From Collinsella aerofaciens (GTDB lineage Bacteria; Actinomycetota; Coriobacteriia; Coriobacteriales; Coriobacteriaceae), in the NCBI RefSeq assembly GCF_902364945.1, contig NZ_CABJFS010000009.1:376-64375 (forward strand): DNA of 64,000 nt. Direction: 5' to 3'. Below are positions 24,393-33,279 of the stretch, one piece after another. The first letter of the stretch is position 1; each line of letters opens with the position of its first letter. Both the position numbers and the translations under genes were made by a program. The notes beneath the pieces were generated by a model. That model was not told the DNA's origin. It saw only the letters and a program-made list of their open reading frames with translations, and searched no databases.

Positions 24393-26084
24393 ATGAAGGT
24401 GGTTATCGTTGGAGGCGTCGCGGGCGGCGCATCGGCGGCGGCACGTTTGCGCAGACTCGACGAGCAGGCCCAAATTGTCATCTTTGAGCGCACGGGTTTT
24501 GTATCGTATGCCAACTGTGGGCTTCCGTACTACATTGGCGGCGTGATAGAAGAAGAGAGCGCATTGACGCTGCAGTCTCCCAAGGGCTTTTGGGATCGCT
24601 TTCGCATTGCGGTCAAGACGAGTCACGAGGTGTTTGCCATCCATCCCGATTCGCATACGGTCGAGGTTCGCAATATGCTGACGGGCGAGGAATTTGTCGA
24701 GACGTATGACAAGCTCATCCTGTCGCCGGGTGCAAAGCCGATTCGCCCTGCGTTGCCGGGCATCGACTCGGATAAAATCTTTAGCCTACGCACCGTTGAG
24801 GACACGCTGCGTATTCACAGCTATGTTCGAGAGCGGCGACCGAGCAGTGCCGTCGTGATCGGCGGCGGCTTCATTGGCGTCGAGACGGCGGAGAATCTGT
24901 GCGAGCTGGGGCTCCAGGTGACCCTTCTGCAGCGTCCCGTCCAGCTTATGAACAACCTGGATTACGACATGGCGACCCTTTTGCATACCGAGGTGCGTGA
25001 GCACGGTATCGATCTGCGCCTCAAGGCCGATGTGACAGGTTTTGAGGAAGTTGATGGCCGCGTTGTCACCCATGTTGCGGGCGATGACCCTATCGGAGCC
25101 GATATGGTGCTGCTTGCCATTGGCGTGGCACCTGAGAGCCATCTGGCGCAAGAGGCGGGGCTCAAACTGGGCATCAAGGGGGCTATTGTGGTCAACGACC
25201 GCATGGAGACCTCTGCTGCCGACGTGTATGCCGTGGGCGATGCCGTGCAGGTCACGCATCAGGTGACCGGCGAGGACGCGGTCATTTCGCTCGCCGGCCC
25301 CGCCAACAAGCAGGGGCGTGTCGTCGCCGATGTCATAGCCGGCATGGACAGCTGCTACCTCGGATCGTTGGGCTCATCGGTTATCAAGGTATTCGACTTG
25401 ACGGCGGCAAGCACGGGACTATCCGAAAAGGCGGCACACGCGGCGGGAGTTGACTGCGACAGCGTGGTCCTGTCGCCCGGTTCGCATGCGGGTTATTATC
25501 CGGGTGCAACGCCCATGACCATGAAGGTTGTCTTCGAGAAGCAGGGATTGCGCCTGCTGGGTGCGCAAATCGTGGGCATCGATGGTGTGGACAAGCGTAT
25601 CGACGTTCTGGCGACTGCCATCCAGGCAGGCATGCGCGGCGATAGGCTTAAGGATTTGGACCTAGCATACGCGCCGCCGTATTCATCGGCGAAGGATCCC
25701 GTCAATATGGCGGGCTTTATGATCGAGAACCTCAATCGCGGCATACTGGCGCAGTGGCATTGGGAGGATGAGCCCAACTTGCCACGCGATGGCAGCGTGC
25801 AGCTGCTCGATGTTCGTACGGAAGGGGAGTATGAGCGCGGGCATATCGATGGTTTCGTAAACATTCCCGTCGATGATCTGCGCAATCGCCTGGGCGAGCT
25901 CGACCGGGCCAAGCCGGTCTACGTGATTTGCCAGAGCGGCATTCGCAGCTACATTGCTTGCCGCATTTTGGCGCAGCATGGCTTTGAGTGCTTTAACTTC
26001 TCGGGCGGCTATCGCTTCTTTGCAGCCGTGACTGAGGCTCGCCGCGGCAGCGCTAACGTTATGCCGTGCGGGTTCGAAAAGTAG
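24393..26084 (+). CDS. CoA-disulfide reductase with C-terminal rhodanese domain
   Basis: A 563-residue fusion. The FAD-binding start VVIVGGVAGGASAAARLRRL is followed by VSYANCGLPYYIGG, whose single Cys (near residue 43) is the active thiol of CoA-disulfide reductases. VVIGGGFIGVETAENL is the NAD(P)H fold, and DVYAVGDAVQV closes the FAD site. The last 110 residues form a rhodanese domain with CQSGIRS. Such proteins reduce CoA disulfide, or CoA persulfide formed from sulfane sulfur, keeping CoA in thiol form in anaerobes. AAGGTGG lies before the ATG. A hairpin repeat follows its stop codon. Confidence 0.92.
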   Translation: MKVVIVGGVAGGASAAARLRRLDEQAQIVIFERTGFVSYANCGLPYYIGGVIEEESALTLQSPKGFWDRFRIAVKTSHEVFAIHPDSHTVEVRNMLTGEEFVETYDKLILSPGAKPIRPALPGIDSDKIFSLRTVEDTLRIHSYVRERRPSSAVVIGGGFIGVETAENLCELGLQVTLLQRPVQLMNNLDYDMATLLHTEVREHGIDLRLKADVTGFEEVDGRVVTHVAGDDPIGADMVLLAIGVAPESHLAQEAGLKLGIKGAIVVNDRMETSAADVYAVGDAVQVTHQVTGEDAVISLAGPANKQGRVVADVIAGMDSCYLGSLGSSVIKVFDLTAASTGLSEKAAHAAGVDCDSVVLSPGSHAGYYPGATPMTMKVVFEKQGLRLLGAQIVGIDGVDKRIDVLATAIQAGMRGDRLKDLDLAYAPPYSSAKDPVNMAGFMIENLNRGILAQWHWEDEPNLPRDGSVQLLDVRTEGEYERGHIDGFVNIPVDDLRNRLGELDRAKPVYVICQSGIRSYIACRILAQHGFECFNFSGGYRFFAAVTEARRGSANVMPCGFEK

Positions 26085-26097
26085 CGCGCATTGGAAT

Positions 26098-26127
26098 GTG
26101 ACAAAGTGACAGCCTCTTTGTCGCATC
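26098..26127. repeat. dispersed palindromic repeat, diverged copy
   Basis: TGTGACAAAGTGA and TCTTTGTCGCA are the partly degraded arms of the repeat found in clean form at 29561 and 31815. It lies 13 bp after the CoA-disulfide reductase stop codon and may act as a transcript end. Confidence 0.7.
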
Positions 26128-26305
26128 GGGGATGTTATATGCGGGATGGTGCGCCATGCGGCGTGCTGTCCCGTTCGTTTTTTGGCGCGGTTCGTTACAT
26201 TCCTCACTGGTATCGGCCAAAAATGAGGATAGAGTAGGACAAACGCGCCGAACGTGAACGGCGGGGGAGCGGGCGAGCGCGCCCGCGCGAGAGAGGTTGC
26301 CGTCC

Positions 26306-29300
26306 ATGCTGGATCTCAGAGTTATTTGCAAAAGGTACGTTACGCAGTCGTTTACGCAGGTAGCGCTCGACAGCGTAAGCCTGTCTTTTCGCGATAACGA
26401 GTTCGTAGCCGTTCTGGGTCCCTCGGGTTCGGGTAAAACTACGATGCTCAACGTCATCGGTGGACTCGACCATTTCGATTCGGGCGATCTGCTGATCGAC
26501 GGCATCTCGACCAAGGACTTCAACGACCGCGATTGGGATGCCTATCGCAATAATCGCATCGGCTTTGTGTTCCAGAGCTATAACCTCATTCCGCATCAGA
26601 GCATTTTGGAAAACGTGGAGTTGGCGCTTACGCTCACGGGCGTGGGGCATGCCGAGCGCCGCCAACGTGCGCGCAAGGCGCTCGAGGCAGTCGGTCTGGG
26701 CGAGCACGTTGACAAGCGCCCGAGCCAGCTTTCGGGCGGGCAGATGCAGCGCGTGGCCATTGCCCGCGCCCTGATCAATGACCCCGAGATTGTGCTGGCT
26801 GACGAGCCGACCGGCGCCTTGGACTCAACGACATCCGTACAGGTCATGGATTTGCTCAAGGATGTTGCGCGCGATCGTTTGGTCATCATGGTCACGCACA
26901 ATCCCGAGTTGGCATACAGGTACGCCACGCGTATCGTCACCCTGGCGGACGGCAAGATCACCGACGATTCCGACCCCTTTGATGCTGCCGAGGCCGCGCG
27001 TCGCGAGGCCAAGCCCACGCGCAAAACCTCGATGAGCTTTGTGACAGCGCTGGGGCTTTCGGCGCGAAACCTTTTGACCAAGAAGGGCCGTACGGCTATG
27101 ACGGCCTTTGCTGGTTCGATCGGCATTATCGGCATTGCGGCGATTCTGGCGCTCTCCAACGGCGTAAACGGCTACATCAAAAAGGTCGAGGAGGATACGC
27201 TCTCGAGCTACCCGCTCACCATTTCCAAACAAGATTATGACCTGTCGTCCATGATGGGCGGGCATGGAGCTACGGATGAGGAGGCGTCCGAGGACAAGGA
27301 CGCGTCCGACGGCGCCACCGGCGGCAAGGCTCAGGGGACCGATAAGATCCCTGTGGTCACGGCCGTAAAGGATATGTTCGCAAGCGTTAAGTCCAACGAC
27401 ATGACGAGCTTTAAGGCATGGCTCGATGCCGGTGGCGACGGCATCGATAAAGAGGTCAACGCCATTCAGTACGGCTACGGTGTATCGCCGGTTGTCTATC
27501 GTGCCGGCAAGGGCGATGAGAAGCCTGTCCGGCTGGTGCCCAACGCTATGACTGAGGCCATGAGCGGAGGTGCGAGCTCGGCGGCAACGGTGAGCATGGA
27601 ATCCATGGGAACGTCGGTCTTCAACGAGATGATTGACGACCAGAGCCTGCTCGACAGCCAGTACGATGTTGTTGCCGGCCATTGGCCTACGTCAGCCAAC
27701 GAGGCCGTGATGGTGCTTTCGAGCCGCGGAACGGTGGGCGACTACACGCTCTACAGCATCGGTGCGCTGGATATCGATGAACTCAACGACCTGGTTAACA
27801 GCGCCATGACGGCCGACGGCAAGGTCGAGGCGCCCAAGACCGGCGCCGACTTTACCTACGACGATGCACTGTCCACGACGTTTAAGGTGCTGTCGCCGGC
27901 AGATGCCTATCGCAAAAACGAAGAGACCGGCATGTGGACTGACATGGCTGGCGATGCCGACTATATGGCGGCCAAGGTTGCCGACGGTATTGACGTGCGC
28001 ATTGTGGGCGTGGTGCGACCCAACGAGACGGCCAACGCGAGCGCATTATCCCCGGGCATTGCCTATACGCATGCGCTGACTCGCCAGCTTATGCAGCGTG
28101 CTGCCGATTCGCAGATTGTGCAGGAACAGCTTACCCACCCCGAGACGGATGTCTTTACGGGTAAAACCTTCGACGAGCTGCAGGGCGAGGCCAAGCAAGG
28201 CGTGGATTTGGGCAGTATGTTCAGCGTAGACGAGGCGGCACTGAAGAGCGCGTTCTCACTCGATACGTCTGCGCTCTCGGGCGCGGCAGGTGGCATGGAC
28301 CTTTCTGGTCTCGATTTGTCCGGGTTGGACATTGACCTTTCGGGTGTTGGGCGAGACATCGATTTCAGCGACATCATGGCCAAAGCGCCGGCTCCAGATT
28401 TCTTGGGTATCTTCGATGGGTTGGAGCTTGCGCCCGAGCAGATGCGGCAAGTGGGGGTGCTCGCCAACCAGCTGTTTGAGGGCTTTCTGCGGTCTGATCA
28501 GTTTAAGGTGCTGTCGCCCGAAGATCTTAAGGACGCGTCAAAGCTTGCTGCCGCATTCTCAGCGTACCTTGAGAATGATGCCGCCGCCCAGCAATGCTTG
28601 GCTCAGCTTAAGGCGCTCGGCGGCGATGCCTTGGCCGAGCGTCTGCAGCAGGTGATGGGCGACTATGTGCAAAAGCAGCTGGCTCCGTATTTGCAGCAGT
28701 CTATGGATCAGGTGATGAAGGCGGTCAGCGAGCAGATTGCGACGACGGTATCAACCCAGCTCAAGGCGGGTGCGGCAGGGCTCATGGGCCAAATGGCGAC
28801 GCAGATGTCTTCGAGTTTTGCCAACCTGGCGAGCGCCATGCGCGTGGATGCGGGCGCCTTTGCTCGTGCCATCCACTTCAACATGGACGCCGAGGACCTG
28901 AGCTCGCTCATGATGAGCTATGCCAAGGCGTCGAAGCTCACCTACGACAACAATCTGACCACGTTGGGCTATGCGGACGAGGCGGACCCCATTTCGGTCA
29001 AGATTTTCCCGCGCGACTTTGAGGCCAAGGAGCGCGTGCTCGATTACATCGATGCGTACAACAAGCAGGTCAAAGCTGCTGGCCACGATGAGCAGGCAAT
29101 CTCGTATACCGACTACATGGGCATCATCATGGGCTCGGTGACCGACATCGTGAATACTATCAGCTTGGTGCTCATCGCATTCGTGAGTATCAGTTTGGTG
29201 GTGAGCTCCATCATGATCGGCATCATCACCTACATCAGCGTGCTGGAGCGCAAAAAGGAGATTGGCATCCTGCGCGCGATCGGCGCGTCAAAGCGCAACG

Positions 29301-29560
29301 TGGCCAACGTATTCAATGCCGAGACCTTTATCGAAGGCCTCATCGCTGGCGTCTTTGCTATTGTCGTCGTGGTGGCCGTGAGCTTTCCGGTTAATGCCTG
29401 GGCGCTTGCGGCCAAGCAGGTGCCCAACCTGATGAGCCTGCCCGTTCAAGACGCGCTGATGCTCATTGTAATTTCGGTGCTGCTGACGGTCGTTGCCGGC
29501 CTGCTGCCGGCTCGCAGCGCATCCAAGAAAGACCCTGTGGAAGCCCTACGCTCCGAATAA
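26306..29560 (+). CDS. MacB-like ABC transporter, ATPase and permease in one chain
   Basis: A 1084-residue fusion. The N-terminal ATPase has Walker [10 protein letters not shown] (near 38), signature [15 protein letters not shown] and Walker [13 protein letters not shown] first membrane helix ([20 protein letters not shown], near 275) opens an extracellular region of about 620 residues; the last 150 residues hold three helices of an FtsX-type permease with [15 protein letters not shown]-like coupling text ([15 protein letters not shown]). The outer region includes short Leu-Ser-Gly repeats ([18 protein letters not shown]). Such transporters move peptides, lipids or antibiotics, or transmit force to cell-wall enzymes. 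The ATG at 26306 follows GAGAGG at a slightly long spacing; the TTG three codons earlier is unlikely. Confidence 0.88.
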   Translation: MLDLRVICKRYVTQSFTQVALDSVSLSFRDNEFVAVLGPSGSGKTTMLNVIGGLDHFDSGDLLIDGISTKDFNDRDWDAYRNNRIGFVFQSYNLIPHQSILENVELALTLTGVGHAERRQRARKALEAVGLGEHVDKRPSQLSGGQMQRVAIARALINDPEIVLADEPTGALDSTTSVQVMDLLKDVARDRLVIMVTHNPELAYRYATRIVTLADGKITDDSDPFDAAEAARREAKPTRKTSMSFVTALGLSARNLLTKKGRTAMTAFAGSIGIIGIAAILALSNGVNGYIKKVEEDTLSSYPLTISKQDYDLSSMMGGHGATDEEASEDKDASDGATGGKAQGTDKIPVVTAVKDMFASVKSNDMTSFKAWLDAGGDGIDKEVNAIQYGYGVSPVVYRAGKGDEKPVRLVPNAMTEAMSGGASSAATVSMESMGTSVFNEMIDDQSLLDSQYDVVAGHWPTSANEAVMVLSSRGTVGDYTLYSIGALDIDELNDLVNSAMTADGKVEAPKTGADFTYDDALSTTFKVLSPADAYRKNEETGMWTDMAGDADYMAAKVADGIDVRIVGVVRPNETANASALSPGIAYTHALTRQLMQRAADSQIVQEQLTHPETDVFTGKTFDELQGEAKQGVDLGSMFSVDEAALKSAFSLDTSALSGAAGGMDLSGLDLSGLDIDLSGVGRDIDFSDIMAKAPAPDFLGIFDGLELAPEQMRQVGVLANQLFEGFLRSDQFKVLSPEDLKDASKLAAAFSAYLENDAAAQQCLAQLKALGGDALAERLQQVMGDYVQKQLAPYLQQSMDQVMKAVSEQIATTVSTQLKAGAAGLMGQMATQMSSSFANLASAMRVDAGAFARAIHFNMDAEDLSSLMMSYAKASKLTYDNNLTTLGYADEADPISVKIFPRDFEAKERVLDYIDAYNKQVKAAGHDEQAISYTDYMGIIMGSVTDIVNTISLVLIAFVSISLVVSSIMIGIITYISVLERKKEIGILRAIGASKRNVANVFNAETFIEGLIAGVFAIVVVVAVSFPVNAWALAAKQVPNLMSLPVQDALMLIVISVLLTVVAGLLPARSASKKDPVEALRSE

Positions 29561-29590
29561 TGTGACAAAGGGACAGTCCCTTTGTCACAT
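29561..29590. repeat. dispersed palindromic repeat, full copy
   Basis: TGTGACAAAGGGA and TCCCTTTGTCACA are perfect 13-bp arms around CAG. It begins at the base after the ABC transporter stop codon and lies 8 bp from the end of the convergent gene, so it sits where a bidirectional terminator would be. Confidence 0.85.
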
Positions 29591-29597
29591 TGGGTGG

Positions 29598-30731
29598 CTA
29601 GCTCGTTTTGCCCATCAACGTGATACGGATGCTTGGATGGGTGTACTCGTCAAATTCATCCTCGGGATCCGTGTCAAACGAATAGTACGTTTTGATGGGG
29701 TTGCCACTCGTCCTGATGGAGATTCTCTCGTAGAGCGAACCGTTCAAAAAAGCCTGCCTAAACTCTTCGGGGAGCTTTTGCGGTGCTAGGAGCTCGGGAC
29801 TCACGGTCTTGACGTCTACGGTTTGGACGACAGAGGAAAGTTCGTCCAAGTCGAGCTCGATGCGGGCGAGGTTGTCCTCAAGGCTCGCGTCGGGGTCGAT
29901 CTCTGCTATGTAACTCACTTCCTTGAGCGTTCCCTTGTTGTCGAAATCCAGGTACGTATAGGTCTTCTGGGTATCGGAGTCGCCGTCGTGAAGGTAGCCG
30001 CGGACGTGATAGCCGTAATCTTGATATCGCTCGTAAGGGTCATCGGCGGATACGTACTCGCATGCGGGCTCTAGCGTCTTGCGGGCGATGGCGATCTGCT
30101 CGGCCGCGGCCGCGGCGTTCTGTTGCATCTCGATGTTTCCCTGCGCCAGCTGCGGGATATAGGCACCGCACACGATTGCGAGGGGCAGTGCCACAAGCGC
30201 GACGATCCACTTTTTTGCACGGGGGATAGGCACGCCACAGGCCTCTGCCATGGCCTTTGCGTTGGCAAAGCTTTCGGCAAGCACGTCTGCCGCGGTGGCG
30301 ACGGCGCCTACGGCAGCGGCGACTTCTGCCGCACCGCCCAGGTTGCGTGCGGTCTCATTGTCGCTGTTCTTGAGCAGACGCGCGGCGGCCTGCGTGCCAA
30401 CAACGCCTGCAATTTGTGCCGAGCGGTCTTTTTCGCTCTGCTCGACGGCGAGCCGGTGCTGCATTTCCCTCCACTGCTTGCCGCGCATGCCAAAGCGCGG
30501 CGCGAGCGCGCAATAGCAGAAGATGATGAGCTCGACGGCGGTGAGCGCCAAGGCGGTCATCATGCCCGTCTCCTGGAAGCTTTCATGATGGAAGACGATA
30601 TCGTCAATCATTTCGAAGGGAATGATCAAAAAAGGCAGCACAAACGCCATGGCAAGCGCCGCGCCGGCAACCTTGGGACAGATGCAGTATCGCTGGATGC
30701 GCTTGCGTTCTTGTTCGGAAAGTGTAGCCAT
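29598..30731 (-). CDS. membrane protein of unknown function
   Basis: A 377-residue protein from the ATG at 30731, with AAGGAG 5 bp upstream. Two membrane helices lie near residues 22-45 and 55-75. A cytosolic Ala-rich helical part (EVAAAVGAVATAADVLAESF) follows, then a third helix (KWIVALVALPLAIVCGAYIP). The last 180 residues, probably outside, are Asp/Glu- and Tyr-rich (YLDFDNKGTLKEVSYIAEID). I do not recognise a family. It follows the DUF3592 gene by 63 bp on the same strand and is probably in one operon with it. Confidence 0.7.
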   Translation of the reverse strand: MATLSEQERKRIQRYCICPKVAGAALAMAFVLPFLIIPFEMIDDIVFHHESFQETGMMTALALTAVELIIFCYCALAPRFGMRGKQWREMQHRLAVEQSEKDRSAQIAGVVGTQAAARLLKNSDNETARNLGGAAEVAAAVGAVATAADVLAESFANAKAMAEACGVPIPRAKKWIVALVALPLAIVCGAYIPQLAQGNIEMQQNAAAAAEQIAIARKTLEPACEYVSADDPYERYQDYGYHVRGYLHDGDSDTQKTYTYLDFDNKGTLKEVSYIAEIDPDASLEDNLARIELDLDELSSVVQTVDVKTVSPELLAPQKLPEEFRQAFLNGSLYERISIRTSGNPIKTYYSFDTDPEDEFDEYTHPSIRITLMGKTS

Positions 30732-30794
30732 AGCTGCTCCTTGGTGTCGTGGCGGTCGTTGCGGCGCATGGGGTGCGGGGCGCATCAGTTTGAG

Positions 30795-31322
30795 CTAGCG
30801 CTGGATAAGAACATAGAGCAAGATGCTCATCGCGATGAGCAAGAAGCCCGCGATGTTAAACATCAGTGTGGCAAAGTTGCCCACGATGGGGCGTTCGACA
30901 TAGCTTTTGTCTGGGTTGCTGGGGTTGTAGTACACGGTCATTTGGCTACCGAGGGGCCAAAGCTGCTCCGCGAGGGTGCCTAGGCGGGCGATGGGGCCTG
31001 TCTGCACGTGCAGCCAGCCCTTGGCGTCTTCGTAGGCGGTGGCTTGCGTGCGGATGGGGAGTCCCGACAAGCTTTTGGTCTTTATGCCACGGAATTGTTT
31101 TTTCGCGCGGTATTGCGTGCCGTCGACGGTGTATTCCAAAACGGGATTCATTCTGCCTTCACCCATAAAGCGATGGTCGATGACCGTCCCCATGGTCACG
31201 GCGGTACAGGCCTTGGCTTTCTTGCGGGCGGCGGCCTTCATGAGCATGCTCGCTCCGATAAACAGGATGCCGATGCCTCCAACCGAGATGAGCGCGAGCA
31301 GAGATATCTGCGAGGTGGTCAC
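30795..31322 (-). CDS. DUF3592 membrane protein
   Basis: A 175-residue protein. A helix near residues 8-25, an extracellular beta-rich domain (TVIDHRFMGEGRMNPVLEYT, then LGSQMTVYYNPSNPDKSYVE) and a C-terminal helix (FNIAGFLLIAMSILLYVLI) match DUF3592, a family of unknown role. The GTG at 31322 is preceded by AAAGGAG at 6 bp; an earlier GTG at 31340 would put that site inside the gene. Its promoter region holds a run of 13 G. Confidence 0.8.
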   Translation of the reverse strand: MTTSQISLLALISVGGIGILFIGASMLMKAAARKKAKACTAVTMGTVIDHRFMGEGRMNPVLEYTVDGTQYRAKKQFRGIKTKSLSGLPIRTQATAYEDAKGWLHVQTGPIARLGTLAEQLWPLGSQMTVYYNPSNPDKSYVERPIVGNFATLMFNIAGFLLIAMSILLYVLIQR

Positions 31323-31394
31323 GGCGTTCTCCTTTGGCACGATACCGTCATATGTGACCCAGTATAGAGAATCCCGCCATCGATGAGCTATTGC

Positions 31395-31407
31395 GGGGGG
31401 GGGGGGG
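31395..31407. repeat. homopolymer of 13 G
   Basis: A run of 13 consecutive G on the + strand, 72 bp upstream of the DUF3592 start. Such tracts slip during replication. The exact length may also be an assembly uncertainty. Confidence 0.85.
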
Positions 31408-31416
31408 TCAATTCTG

Positions 31417-31448
31417 AATGTGACAAATGGACTGTTCCTTTGTCACAT
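31417..31448. repeat. dispersed palindromic repeat, variant copy
   Basis: AATGTGACAAATGGA and TCCTTTGTCACAT flank CTGT. The arms match the repeat at 29561 with a few changes. Confidence 0.75.
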
Positions 31449-31462
31449 CGGGGACTGCGGAA

Positions 31463-31648
31463 TCGAGGTCTAATACTTTTCCCGAGAAGTGAACGAGTGA
31501 AAACGGACTCCCGAAGCATCGACACTTTTGGCGTGCAATTTCCTGCGGTTTTGCCAGTCAAATCCTGCGGTTTTGACGCCTAAAAATGTCAATGCTTCGG
31601 GGGTCCAAATACAGCCGTTCACTTCTCGGGAAAAGTATTAGACCTCGA
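31463..31648. repeat. 186-nt long inverted repeat (MITE-like or structured RNA)
   Basis: The outer arms (31463-31495 and 31616-31648) are 33 bp and perfectly complementary; they begin TCGAGGTCTAATACTTTTCC. After a 10-nt bulge, inner arms (31506-31535 and 31576-31606) pair with a few mismatches. The 40-nt centre holds a direct repeat of TCCTGCGGTTTTG. No open frame and no transposase are present. It lies in a 500-bp gap between divergent genes that is otherwise filled with hairpins and a G-tract. I do not know a named family for it. Confidence 0.85.
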
Positions 31649-31702
31649 AATATGGGCGGCGTTCGCGAACGGCAACTAGCTTGCGTCCGGTAGCCGGCAC
31701 TT

Positions 31703-31729
31703 GGGGCAAAGGGACTGCCCTTTTGCCCC
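31703..31729. repeat. hairpin related to the dispersed repeat
   Basis: GGGGCAAAGGGA and CCCTTTTGCCCC pair around CTG. It keeps the AAAGGGAC core of the dispersed repeat but has GGGGC ends instead of TGTGAC. Confidence 0.7.
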
Positions 31730-31814
31730 TTCACCATTGCATCGTATCTGGTGTGGAAAAAATATCGCCTGCGTTCTCGCGCCTGCGAAGAGTTCCTGAA
31801 CCGCTTGAATGGGA

Positions 31815-31844
31815 TGTGACAAAGGGACAGTCCCTTTGTCACAT
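31815..31844. repeat. dispersed palindromic repeat, full copy
   Basis: Identical to the copy at 29561 (arms TGTGACAAAGGGA / TCCCTTTGTCACA). It ends 14 bp before the dihydrouridine synthase start, so it may lie in that gene's leader or end an upstream transcript. Confidence 0.85.
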
Positions 31845-31858
31845 TGATTTGAGAATGG

Positions 31859-32818
31859 ATGTTGATGTATTTATCGCTGGCTCCTATGGAGGGGATTACC
31901 GGGCATGTGTTCCGTCGCGTGCATGCGGAGTGCTTCGGCGCGCTCGATTGTTATTACACGCCGTTTTTGCCGCCGCCGCGGGTGGGCAATCGCTTTGGCG
32001 GCAAGGCGTTTAAAGAGGTCGATCCTGCCAACAACCAGGGACTTAACGTGGTGCCCCAGCTGATGTCCAAGAATGCGGACGAGTTTGTGTGGGCGGCGCA
32101 GGTGCTTGCCGATATGGGTTACCGCGAGGTCAACCTCAACCTTGGCTGCCCTTCGGGTACGGTGGTCGCGAAGGGCAAGGGTTCGGGCTTTCTGCGCAAT
32201 TTGGATGAGCTCGAGGTGTTCTTGAGCGACGTGTGCGAACGCTCGCCCTTGCCGGTGTCGGTCAAGACCAGACTGGGGCTCGAATGCGATGACGAGTACG
32301 AGCGCGTGCTCGACCTCTATTGCCGAATGCCGCTGGCGGAGTTGATCGTGCATCCGCGCGTGCAAAAGGACCGTTATACGGGCTCACCGCGCAAAGAGTT
32401 TTACGGCGAGACGCTGGAACGGGCGCCGTTCCCCGTGGCCTATAACGGCGACATCTTTGATCTTGAGGACATGGATGCACTGGTGGAGGCCTATCCCGGA
32501 ACACGCCACGTCATGTTGGGGCGCGGCTTGCTTGCGAACCCAGCGCTCGCTCGCATGGTCAAGGGCGGCCCTGCTGCCGCGGCTGCTGAGCTGCAGCGCT
32601 TCCACGACACACTGTTTGCGGCCTATGCGGACGAGATTGGCGGCAATGCGGTCTTTCGCATGAAAGAGTGGTGGTTCTACGCTAAATGCGCCTTCGCCGA
32701 TCCCGCGACCGTTCACAAGCTCGTACGCAAGACCAAAAAGGTCGATGAATACCGCGCCGCTGTTGAGCGCGTCTTTCGTGAACAGCCGCTTGCGCCCATC
32801 GCCCGCTTTTGTGGCTAA
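31859..32818 (+). CDS. dus: tRNA-dihydrouridine synthase
   Basis: A 319-residue flavoenzyme that reduces uridines in the tRNA D-loop. The TIM-barrel start LAPMEGITGHVFRR is at residues 8-20; the catalytic Cys97 is in NLNLGCPSGTVVAKGKGSG; VKTRLGLE, LIVHPRVQKDRYTG and YNGDIFD carry FMN and substrate contacts. The length is normal. The start is uncertain: the ATGs at 31859 and 31865 both lack a strong ribosome site, and a hairpin repeat ends 14 bp upstream. Which Dus subfamily it belongs to cannot be fixed by eye. Confidence 0.88.
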   Translation: MLMYLSLAPMEGITGHVFRRVHAECFGALDCYYTPFLPPPRVGNRFGGKAFKEVDPANNQGLNVVPQLMSKNADEFVWAAQVLADMGYREVNLNLGCPSGTVVAKGKGSGFLRNLDELEVFLSDVCERSPLPVSVKTRLGLECDDEYERVLDLYCRMPLAELIVHPRVQKDRYTGSPRKEFYGETLERAPFPVAYNGDIFDLEDMDALVEAYPGTRHVMLGRGLLANPALARMVKGGPAAAAAELQRFHDTLFAAYADEIGGNAVFRMKEWWFYAKCAFADPATVHKLVRKTKKVDEYRAAVERVFREQPLAPIARFCG

Positions 32819-32877
32819 ATGATCCCTTGGGGACGGAGAAGAACGGATCGCCTGTGCCGGGCCCATGCAAAAAGCTG

Positions 32878-32928
32878 TACGCCAGCATCCAAAGATGTCG
32901 AAAAATGTCGACTTTGGATGCTGGTGTA
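32878..32928. repeat. 17-bp stem hairpin downstream of dus
   Basis: TACGCCAGCATCCAAAG pairs with CTTTGGATGCTGGTGTA, with a loop containing ATGTCGA twice. There is no U-tract on either strand. It lies between convergent genes (dus and the glutaredoxin gene) and may end transcripts or belong to a repeat family. Confidence 0.65.
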
Positions 32929-32982
32929 CATGTTTGGGTCGTATGGGCTTGGACGTCGGGGCGAGCCGACTGCAATTGCGTA

Positions 32983-33228
32983 CTAGAGCAGGTTCTTCTG
33001 TACCCACGCGATGATGTCGCCCGATTCGTAGAGTGGTTTGCCGTCGATGAACAGGCAGGGAACCTGGCGTTTTCCGCCGATGGCGATGAGTGCCTGCTCG
33101 GCTTCGGTATCGGTCGAGATGTTGCGCTCGGGGATGGTCACGCCGTTATCGGCCAGGAAACGCTTGACCTTTATGCAATACGGGCAGCCGGTCATAACGT
33201 AGAGCGCGAGCTCGTGATAAGTAGCCAT
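32983..33228 (-). CDS. glutaredoxin-family protein
   Basis: An 81-residue thioredoxin-fold protein with the redox pair in GCPYC (residues 14-18), VPCLFIDGKPLYES with the cis-Pro, and a C-terminal helix. The ATG at 33228 has GGAG 5 bp upstream. It lies 51 bp downstream of the XRE-TipAS regulator on the same strand. As glutathione is unlikely in this group, the partner is probably thioredoxin reductase or another thiol; that is inference. Confidence 0.88.
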   Translation of the reverse strand: MATYHELALYVMTGCPYCIKVKRFLADNGVTIPERNISTDTEAEQALIAIGGKRQVPCLFIDGKPLYESGDIIAWVQKNLL

Positions 33229-33279
33229 AGGTCTCCAATCGGTTGAGGTTTCGATTGAAATACCCAAAGCCGCCGCGGT

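Noticed and set aside
31558-31842. 94-codon open frame on the minus strand within the repeat nest
   Set aside because: It runs through the long inverted repeat and hairpins and has no ribosome site.
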